From Dunaliella salina (taxonomy: Eukaryota > Chlorophyta > Chlorophyceae > Chlamydomonadales > Dunaliellaceae): DNA of 11,804 bases. Below the pieces are notes generated by a model. It was not told the DNA's origin. It saw nothing but the letters and a program-made list of their open reading frames with translations, and did not search any database. Position 1 is the first letter of the stretch; each line of letters starts with the position of its first letter. The position numbers and the translations under genes were made by a program. The stretch lies in contig MU070578.1 of the NCBI GenBank assembly GCA_002284615.2, forward strand, positions 43,977 to 55,780, given 5' to 3'. Shown here in pieces: positions 9,201 through 11,804 of the stretch.

Positions 9201-10308
9201 CCAAGGGCCCGCAACCGTCCCCTACCCACTCCTACTGAGCAACGGTCCTTCTCCTGATGCGGCCCACACCCCTGACCGATACCCTCACCAGCACCCGGGC
9301 ATCATCCAGCCAAGGTCTGCTGCCCGGGCAAGCAGCGCTGGCAGAGGAGGGCGACTGTCATACAAGGAGGAGCACAAGGGAAACAGACAACACCTCGAAA
9401 GCATGCGGCAGGCAAGGTCTCTGTCGCCTCACGCCGAGGGCAACCTCAGCCACCGCTCCCACCCCATCATGCAGTCTTCAGCAGTACTGCAGCAGTGTTT
9501 GCCATCAAGGCAATCCAGGTGGCCTGAGGTGCTTGAGCAAAGGAGCCAACGGACCAAGGACGTGCAGCACCTGCACACCTCAACAAGTTCAGGCCGCCAT
9601 GCCATGGAAAACAATGGATCAGGAGCAAAGAGACGTGGGTTGGGAGGCTCATTCAGGGAGGTCTCAGAGGTTGGGCTACATGCACGTGATTCCTCCAAAG
9701 GGATGCAACAGCATGGGCAAACAGGCATCATGATGCACAACCAAGGATCCCTCACATTGGATAACCCGCGTGGTCAGTCAACGCACACAGAAGCTTGTAA
9801 CCCTGGATCACAGCAGGCGAGGGCCCTGCACTCAGCAGACCCATCAAACACCTACCGCGGCTCAGCCTCAGTGAGCAGCAGCATTGCCAAGGTGGCTGCA
9901 TGGCAGTGTCATGGAAGTGCGCAAGCTCAAGAGGGCCTCAGGCATCCATCCCCTCTGTCACGCGTCGCCCCTGCTCGCATCCCGTCAGCAGGATCTTCAG
10001 ACTTCCACGACAGCAAAGCAAAGCGGCCGCGAGTAGAGCTGACAGGTGGGGATAGCTATAACATGCCTTCTGGCAGGAGTCATGCTCCACATGCGTGCCA
10101 CAGCAGTAAAAGGAAGCAGCTTGAAGGCCCGGGCAGGTCCGTCAGGCGTGGCCCCTCCTGCACTGGCCGTGGCACCGGCCACAGCCCTGGCAGCTCACCT
10201 GAGGATTCTGAGCTGGATCTGCAGTGCAGCCATCACGGGCGCCAGCAACAGCCGCAGCAACAGCAATGGCCGGGCGTGCACAGGAATCCTCTATTTGATG
10301 GAGCGTGA
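44..10308 (+). CDS. HAP2: HAP2/GCS1 gamete fusion protein, 3' part of a multi-exon gene
   Basis: HAP2/GCS1 is a single-pass type I membrane protein on one gamete type. It drives merger of the gamete plasma membranes and has the class II fusogen fold. This window holds the C-terminal half: domain III, a cysteine-rich juxtamembrane segment, one transmembrane helix and a long basic, Ser/His/Gln-rich tail. The identification rests on ordered family landmarks in successive exons: the TNRSPG strand, a CGGFEA segment, ANCS followed by RPIEAR, FVED then HCW and LYDSQ, FFTNATEFE, and FDAACFVVNGCW just before the hydrophobic helix. Exons 2-6 join in frame at GT-AG boundaries, all phase 0. The long tail resembles the extended tail of Chlamydomonas HAP2. 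The N-terminal half, with signal peptide, domains I and II and fusion loops, is upstream of the window. Exon structure between 8144 and 9033 is unsettled. The identification is firm; the exact transcript is a prediction. Confidence 0.9.
247..437 (+). mobile_element. Retrotransposon copy C: 3' terminal fragment only, sense orientation
   Basis: This segment is the inverse of the 3' end of retrotransposon copy A. It reads the same as the reverse complement of about 4061-4262, including the CTTCTAGTAACCCTCC block, the hairpin and the terminal (TTTTC)n run at 402-437. Positions 328-361 equal the reverse complement of 4150-4183 exactly. Only the last ~190 bases are present, with no coding part, as expected for severe 5' truncation in target-primed reverse transcription. 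The insertion begins about 30 bases after the exon donor. I see no clear target-site duplication. Confidence 0.85.
328..354 (+). other. 3' stem-loop of retrotransposon copy C (U6 loop)
   Basis: GGCTC and GAGCC flank six T residues. CACA and TGTG extend the stem past a small internal mismatch. The sequence is identical in copy A (4157-4183, other strand). Its place shortly before the (TTTTC)n tail fits a reverse transcriptase recognition structure, but that role is inferred. Confidence 0.65.
526..789 (+). other. Two abutting small ORFs of protein-like composition inside HAP2 intron 1
   Basis: One reading frame gives a 43-residue peptide (ATG at 526, stop 655-657), immediately followed by ATG at 658 and a second 43-residue peptide (stop 787-789). 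The second is rich in Ala, Glu, Asp, Ile and Val and reads like an amphipathic helical protein, for example FEAGGIREAVKEADSAIAV. I do not recognise a family. A GT at 785-786, just before the stop, could be a weak splice donor. It may be a captured exon fragment from another gene, an unannotated micro-gene, or chance. It is not part of the HAP2 domain plan. Confidence 0.3.
1266..1340 (+). CDS. HAP2: HAP2 exon 2: domain III strand with conserved NCS and RPIEAR
   Basis: This is a 25-codon exon in phase 0 at both ends. It reads VANCSINVRPIEAREVALEPG, then KPHI. The acceptor is TTTGTACAG| before 1266 and the donor is ATT|GTAAGC after 1340. Joined to the previous exon it gives YTLT-VANCS, the conserved strand and cysteine of HAP2 domain III. 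Joined to the next it gives EPGKPHI-VRPPPELFVED. The exon is too short to be found by ORF length alone. I located it by looking for the missing NCS element between two recognised exons. The TGTAA at 1340-1344 overlaps the donor. Confidence 0.85.
1321..1945 (+). repeat. Degenerate tandem repeat (~115-140 bp units) derived from the exon 2 donor junction
   Basis: Four to five diverged units begin near 1321, 1435, 1560, 1701 and 1831. Each opens with a version of GCCACAnATTGTAAGCAGCA and most continue through CACAAGGATGTAATGATG and CAGCATGCACAAACAGCA. The first unit includes the real exon 2 end and donor. Positions 1701-1723 match 1325-1347 at 21 of 23 bases, including an intact GTAAGC. The array fills the first half of intron 2 and probably arose by unequal duplication of the exon-intron boundary. 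Confidence 0.8.
1758..1832 (+). repeat. 28-bp tandem subrepeat
   Basis: GAATAGATGT followed by a CA-rich stretch starts at 1758, 1786 and 1814, an exact 28-base spacing. It lies within the fourth unit of the larger array and explains why that unit lacks the CAGCATGCACAAACAGCAG segment found in its neighbours. Confidence 0.85.
1946..2171 (+). other. Unique part of HAP2 intron 2
   Basis: This is a non-repetitive spacer between the two arrays. It has a good acceptor-like CCCTTTCAG near 2010 followed by an open frame to about 2108, but nothing in that frame resembles HAP2 and the flanking exons already join in phase. A TGTAA lies at about 2100. Confidence 0.5.
2172..2340 (+). repeat. Tandem repeat, three units (60, 49 and 60 bp)
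   Basis: Units start at 2172, 2232 and 2281. Each contains TTGAGTTCCAGCATT and ACTGTAAC. Units 1 and 3 end with ATTCAAAGCAGCATGTTTT. Unit 2 lacks that end and instead repeats the short block ACATCTGTA. Each unit carries at least one TGTAA. The array ends about 25 bases before the exon 3 acceptor. Confidence 0.9.
2365..2448 (+). CDS. HAP2: HAP2 exon 3: domain III, FVED / HCW / LYDSQ segment
   Basis: This is a 28-codon phase-0 exon reading VRPPPELFVEDNQAETDRH, then CWVDLYDSQ. The single Cys is a conserved domain III cysteine. The acceptor is CTGTTCTAG| before 2365 and the donor is CAG|GTAAAC after 2448. The first exon bases, GTAAGG, themselves look like a donor, so the boundary could be misread. 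The HAP2 frame and the match to the preceding exon decide it. Confidence 0.88.
2449..2770 (+). other. HAP2 intron 3
   Basis: A 322-base intron from GTAAAC to GGTGCAG. Open frames of about 75-100 codons occur within it but none resembles a known protein. I see no repeat or structural element. Confidence 0.8.
2771..2905 (+). CDS. HAP2: HAP2 exon 4: end of domain III and start of the juxtamembrane stem
   Basis: This is a 45-codon phase-0 exon. It begins GQITDSERLGFFTNATEFE, the last conserved domain III strand with an N-glycosylation-type NAT. It continues as a Gly/Pro-rich linker with a second NGT sequon and ends with the basic segment AKRERDCDK. The acceptor is GGTGCAG| and the donor AAG|GTGAGT. 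An AG six bases downstream could be used instead, but the start at 2771 gives the expected LYDSQ-GQITDS junction. The final cysteine begins the juxtamembrane cysteine cluster completed in exon 5. Confidence 0.88.
3062..3106 (-). repeat. (TTTTC)n 3' tail of retrotransposon copy B
   Basis: An imperfect pentamer run, AAAAG on the + strand and therefore TTTTC in the element's own sense. The same tail type ends copies A and C, which supports this as the element's 3' terminus. Confidence 0.8.
3110..3129 (-). other. 3' stem-loop adjoining the tail of retrotransposon copy B
   Basis: ACGCAA pairs with TTGCGT and CC with GG across one bulged base, leaving a UUU loop on the element-sense strand. It sits directly before the (TTTTC)n tail. 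In copy A a different hairpin lies about 47 bases before the tail. Confidence 0.55.
3308..3337 (-). other. G-quadruplex motif in the 3' untranslated region of copy B
   Basis: The + strand has four C runs of 5, 7, 5 and 3 bases separated by 3-4 bases. The minus strand, which is the element's sense strand, therefore has four G runs with 3-4 base loops, a classical G4 pattern. On the + strand the same stretch is a strong pyrimidine tract ending in CTGCAG, a possible decoy splice acceptor for HAP2. Confidence 0.75.
3425..4022 (-). pseudogene. Copy B: CCHC zinc motif plus PD-(D/E)XK nuclease-like remnant
   Basis: The zinc motif reads CPLCGDEVNIDHILLRC (C-x2-C-x7-H-x4-C), followed by NKRHAGLSLYVKALS, which parallels ERHYIAGKMITKALS in copy A. 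After at least one frame change comes PDAIFV and then, 30 residues later, DELKFCPDTNP. The proposed catalytic Asp is encoded at about 3737-3739 and the E-x-K about 30 codons further on. Copy A has the same arrangement. A CCHC followed by RPD and an acidic-x-Lys motif is the layout of the restriction-like endonuclease of R2-type retrotransposons. Frameshifts and stops make this copy non-functional. Confidence 0.6.
4061..4110 (-). repeat. (TTTTC)n 3' tail of retrotransposon copy A
   Basis: A regular GAAAA run on the + strand, TTTTC in element sense. It marks the junction between the 3' end of copy A and the truncated 5' end of copy B. Confidence 0.85.
4157..4183 (-). other. 3' stem-loop of retrotransposon copy A (U6 loop)
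   Basis: Identical to the hairpin of copy C. In element sense GGCUC pairs with GAGCC around six U residues, with CACA/UGUG extending the stem. It lies about 47 bases before the tail repeat. Confidence 0.65.
4184..5020 (-). pseudogene. Copy A: CCHC zinc motif and PD-(D/E)XK nuclease-like C-terminal domain
   Basis: The frame begins DPSCPLPGCHHLDNALHM and completes a C-x4-C-x7-H-x4-C motif at 5020-4964. It stays open to near 4184. RPDAVLI places the candidate Asp at 4721-4723. HLIEIKFCEDIRPEHQLN gives the E-x-K, with Glu at 4556-4558, followed by a QQH helix and HPILLGVGGTIYTEHILK. Copy B repeats the same order, so the conserved PD...E-x-K core is not accidental. By analogy with R2-type elements this domain would nick target DNA to prime reverse transcription. 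The open frame here, about 270 codons, is long for a decayed copy and suggests fairly recent insertion. Its link to the RNase H frame is broken. Confidence 0.65.
5400..6034 (-). pseudogene. Copy A: RNase H domain of a non-LTR retrotransposon
   Basis: RNase H degrades the RNA strand of RNA-DNA hybrids during retrotransposition. All four catalytic acidic residues can be seen: Asp in AYTDGS (5795-5797), Glu in TRVELAIAAA (5669-5671), Asp in IASDSFTLLN (5618-5620) and Asp in GNECADAIAKH (5439-5441), with KSHTG before the last. The first three lie in one frame that ends at a stop near 5522. The last is in another frame, so a frameshift near 5480-5525 inactivates the copy. The upstream part of the frame (to 6034) is connector sequence without a recognised domain. 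Confidence 0.8.
6491..7135 (+). other. Right part of HAP2 intron 4, no recognised feature
   Basis: A + frame stays open from 6486 to 7232, but it overlaps the transmembrane exon in a different frame, crosses a strong intron boundary and resembles nothing. I see no retrotransposon motif beyond about 6490, although a further decayed piece cannot be excluded. The segment ends at the exon 5 acceptor CTGCGCAG. Confidence 0.5.
7136..7249 (+). CDS. HAP2: HAP2 exon 5: juxtamembrane cysteines and transmembrane helix
   Basis: This is a 38-codon phase-0 exon. VCSNAFDAACFVVNGCWGDF carries three cysteines in the pattern found before the HAP2 membrane anchor. It is followed by GSFLGILAGIGIGLALLG, the hydrophobic helix, which is completed by VLV at the start of exon 6. 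Gly and small residues dominate the helix. The acceptor is CTGCGCAG| and the donor GGG|GTGAGC, where the run of five G leaves the exact cut to the GT rule. The preceding exon's DCDK joins directly to VCSNAFD. This exon fixes topology: upstream exons are outside the cell, downstream ones are cytoplasmic. Confidence 0.88.
7250..7963 (+). other. HAP2 intron 5
   Basis: A 714-base intron from GTGAGC to GAGACAG. It contains pyrimidine-rich stretches near 7350-7380 and 7860-7905 and two TTAATT(T)GCATGCA motifs near 7621 and 7656. I see no coding sequence or mobile element. Confidence 0.75.
7964..8143 (+). CDS. HAP2: HAP2 exon 6: end of transmembrane helix and proximal cytoplasmic tail
   Basis: This is a 60-codon phase-0 exon. 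It starts VLVKTGMLSRAGLAMGKCLS, so the helix ends at Val-Leu-Val and a basic, cysteine-containing juxtamembrane strip follows. Next come a Gly-rich turn, the strongly basic RGTKRQRQK, then a Ser/Thr/Gln/Tyr stretch ending APLRKSK. The acceptor is TTTGAGACAG| and the donor AAG|GTGAGT. Two further AGs lie 16 and 34 bases downstream, but only the first continues the phase and a sensible helix. In Chlamydomonas the membrane-proximal tail region matters for HAP2 delivery to the fusion site; a similar role here is inference. The frame stays open past the donor to a stop at 8282-8284. Confidence 0.75.
8144..8543 (+). other. HAP2 intron 6 region
   Basis: It starts with a consensus GTGAGT. The first possible acceptor, TTTCATCAG at 8221, would make a 78-base intron, a multiple of three without an in-frame stop. 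The frame after it ends at TGA 8282-8284. The rest has no clear feature, and G7 at about 8513-8519 is the only notable run. Confidence 0.5.
8544..8638 (+). CDS. HAP2: Candidate HAP2 tail exon (boundaries uncertain)
   Basis: A segment bounded by GTGCCAG| and ACT|GTGAGG is open in two frames, one Thr/Pro/Ser-rich and one Gln/Ser-rich. Both suit a disordered cytoplasmic tail, so composition does not decide. With the phase-0 neighbours at 8143 and 9034 the full segment (95 bases) does not keep the frame. A shorter start at 8588 (51 bases) would. The exon may be absent, shorter, or paired with another unseen small exon. Transcript data are needed to fix it. Confidence 0.3.
8639..9033 (+). other. 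Last HAP2 intron, pyrimidine-rich
   Basis: It starts at GTGAGG and ends in TTTCCCTTCACGCAG, with long C/T-rich stretches (8700-8760, 8925-9030). The terminal exon's frame is open back to 8908 only because pyrimidine-rich codons translate as Phe, Leu, Cys and Pro. Confidence 0.55.
9034..10308 (+). CDS. HAP2: HAP2 terminal exon: long disordered cytoplasmic tail
   Basis: This is a 424-codon frame plus TGA. It starts GHGHSHLQPANLHYDY after the acceptor TTCACGCAG|. The composition is rich in Ser, His, Gln, Arg, Pro and Gly with few hydrophobic clusters, as expected for a disordered cytosolic tail. Notable pieces are several Arg/Lys patches, including KAKRPRVE (about 10015-10040) and SKRKQLEG (about 10106-10130), an acidic SSPEDSELDLQ near the end, and a QQQPQQQQ run (10243-10266). 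The sequence is non-conserved by nature, so its link to HAP2 rests on phase, strand, position and the known long tail of Chlamydomonas HAP2. It could in principle be a separate downstream gene, but no start context or promoter gap favours that. Confidence 0.7.
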   Translation, partial: GHGHSHLQPANLHYDYPLGYSDPEAPPVFWPMKPSLSQPHMYPGKKEKHMHPGVSPQGPATVPYPLLLSNGPSPDAAHTPDRYPHQHPGIIQPRSAARASSAGRGGRLSYKEEHKGNRQHLESMRQARSLSPHAEGNLSHRSHPIMQSSAVLQQCLPSRQSRWPEVLEQRSQRTKDVQHLHTSTSSGRHAMENNGSGAKRRGLGGSFREVSEVGLHARDSSKGMQQHGQTGIMMHNQGSLTLDNPRGQSTHTEACNPGSQQARALHSADPSNTYRGSASVSSSIAKVAAWQCHGSAQAQEGLRHPSPLSRVAPARIPSAGSSDFHDSKAKRPRVELTGGDSYNMPSGRSHAPHACHSSKRKQLEGPGRSVRRGPSCTGRGTGHSPGSSPEDSELDLQCSHHGRQQQPQQQQWPGVHRNPLFDGA

Positions 10309-11707
10309 GGCCTCGGCTCAAATCTCAGGGATGTATTTCATGAACCGCAGACCTCACGCTTGGTCAGCTGCCCTTGTGCAGTGATAGTCTGTCAGGATGA
10401 GGCTTCATATTGTACAGCAAAGGCTGAATTTTCTTGTTGTATGGCAACAAGGCATGCTGCTGCTCATGGGCAACACATTTATCAAGATGATTCTAATACT
10501 GTTTGGTAAATTGTAGCACTTATTATTTTACTAAATACACCAACTGACACCTTTTTTCCTTTTTTGGGTGGAGGGGGAGCAAGGTGTCAGGGCCTTGATC
10601 ATTTCTTTCCTTGGAATGACGTGTGGAGTCTTTTTGCTGCCTATATACTTTTCATCTCATTTCTTGAACATGACCATCGGCGGGACAGGGCACAGTCATT
10701 GAAGATTGACACCATTACAGCCCAGCACATCCTATTTTCAGCATGGCTTCAATTCGTTTTGTGCATCCATGTGCTTGAGCATTCGGCTCATGGTAGGCGA
10801 GAAGGGAAAAGGTGGTGAAAGAGAGGCAAGCTTCAGTTACAAAAGGAAGGGGCAGGAACCGCATGAACAACATCTGGCCTGCATGGCCTGGATTCATCAG
10901 TGCATCTGTCTTGTTTTTAATGTCAATGTGGCGCGGGATGGGCGTGAAGGTTTTATCCATACCCTGGCCTAACGCATGTATGTCCCTTGAGGGCTAGGGT
11001 GACAACAAGATGTCACAAAAAACGGAGAAAAAGAAGACAAAGATAGGTTCTCTTCATTCAAGTAACCCACCCATGCAGGTCGATATAGCAGTATACAGCA
11101 ACAAGTGAACTATATTGATAAGTTGTGGTCAAACTAGCAACAAGCAACTAGTTGATTTGTTACTTGTGCTGCAAGTGGACATCAAGGAAGGTTGCAACAC
11201 ACATATGCATGAAGTGATTATGAAAAGGTCTGGATTTGGTATTAAATCCTCTTAAACGTGAACCTAAAGATGGCAAATCGGCTTCTCCCATGCCTCCTTA
11301 GTGCATGAGCTGGGGACATCTGTATCCAATGAATGAGTGCTGTGCCGCCGTGTTGAGAGTTGGTGCTAATTTTGCATGGTACAGCTCTACAAGGTTTACA
11401 AGAAAAGAGCCATCAGTCAAAATGTATAACTTACAGGCAACAGTATAAAGAAGTGACTGTGGACGACGTGTTCTTGAGATAAGTTACACAAGCATACATG
11501 AAGATGTATCATGAGAGTTTTAAAAGATAAATTAGATAAGAAGGGATTTTTGTACAGCATAAACGCGTTGCATGTATTCAATTTTCATTAGTTTTACTAG
11601 TTTATTGATTGATAATTGAACATTGATTTTATAAACTGCTTCTGCTATTTGATGTTCTTACCATAAGACGTGATTTTAAGAAGAAAAAAATAGTAACTTG
11701 ATTTTTT
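10309..11707 (+). other. HAP2 3' untranslated region and downstream flank, no gene recognised
   Basis: After the stop the sequence becomes AT-richer. Frames of 60-90 codons occur on both strands (for example 10564-10818 + and 10715-10960 -), but none looks like a known protein and several overlap. I do not see the algal TGTAA polyadenylation motif on the + strand here. An A/T-rich stretch at 10505-10535 is one possible 3' end. 11500-11700 is strongly AT-rich. Confidence 0.5.
11131..11156. repeat. Interrupted palindrome around CAACTAGTTG
   Basis: A perfect 10-base palindrome, CAACTAGTTG, is extended on both sides by AACAAG and TTTGTT with one bulge. It could form a short hairpin or be a protein-binding site. 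Nothing else marks it. Confidence 0.4.
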
Positions 11708-11804
11708 CTGCCCTGGAGCGCCCTGGCACCAGCTCCTTTGGGAGCACCTGTCAGGGAACACCGGGCGCCATGGTGTTCATAAACACAGACCCCGAGCCCA
11801 ACAA
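11708..11804. other. GC-rich right edge, possible start of a neighbouring exon
   Basis: Base composition shifts sharply from AT-rich to GC-rich after a T-run at 11702. On the + strand CACCTGTCAG followed by GGAACACCGGGCGCCATGG could be an acceptor and coding start. On the - strand an open frame runs up to ACAG|GTGCTC. I cannot decide strand or product because the window ends. Confidence 0.2.

Noticed and set aside
9257..9733. 158-codon + frame inside the terminal exon
   Set aside because: An alternative frame of the same low-complexity coding region. The frame ending at 10308 is far longer and continues from an acceptor in phase.
10564..10960. Small frames on both strands in the 3' flank (84 and 81 codons)
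   Set aside because: They overlap each other on opposite strands and match nothing I recognise. The most likely explanation is untranslated sequence.

Overview
The window is nuclear DNA from a eukaryote, most likely a chlorophyte green alga. The coding sequence is cut into short exons by GT-AG introns, some of them long. The introns carry microsatellites, tandem repeats and decayed non-LTR retrotransposons. The one recognisable host gene matches green-algal HAP2/GCS1. I cannot name the genus.

Positions 1-10308 on the + strand hold the 3' half of a HAP2 (GCS1) gene, the gamete-membrane fusion protein. Seven exons are well or fairly supported: about 44-215, 1266-1340, 2365-2448, 2771-2905, 7136-7249, 7964-8143 and 9034-10308. 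One extra tail exon near 8544-8638 is uncertain. In order they encode domain III of the ectodomain, the juxtamembrane cysteine segment, the single transmembrane helix, and a cytoplasmic tail of roughly 490 residues. The signal peptide, domains I and II and the fusion loops lie upstream of the window. Exons 2 to 6 all join in phase 0.

Intron 1 (216-1265) carries a short 3'-end copy of a retrotransposon in + orientation and a pair of abutting protein-like small ORFs. Intron 2 (1341-2364) is built from two tandem-repeat arrays, one of which has copied the exon 2 splice-donor junction. Intron 4 (2906-7135) carries two antisense, 5'-truncated non-LTR retrotransposon copies. The larger one keeps RNase H, a CCHC zinc motif, a PD-(D/E)XK nuclease-like domain, a 3' stem-loop and a (TTTTC)n tail. 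Its 3' end is an inverted copy of the fragment in intron 1, so exons 2-4 are flanked by complementary sequence in the same pre-mRNA.

Downstream of the stop codon at 10308 lies about 1.4 kb of untranslated or intergenic sequence with no recognised gene. The last ~95 bases become GC-rich and may be the edge of a neighbouring exon. I found no rRNA, tRNA, CRISPR array or prokaryotic feature.
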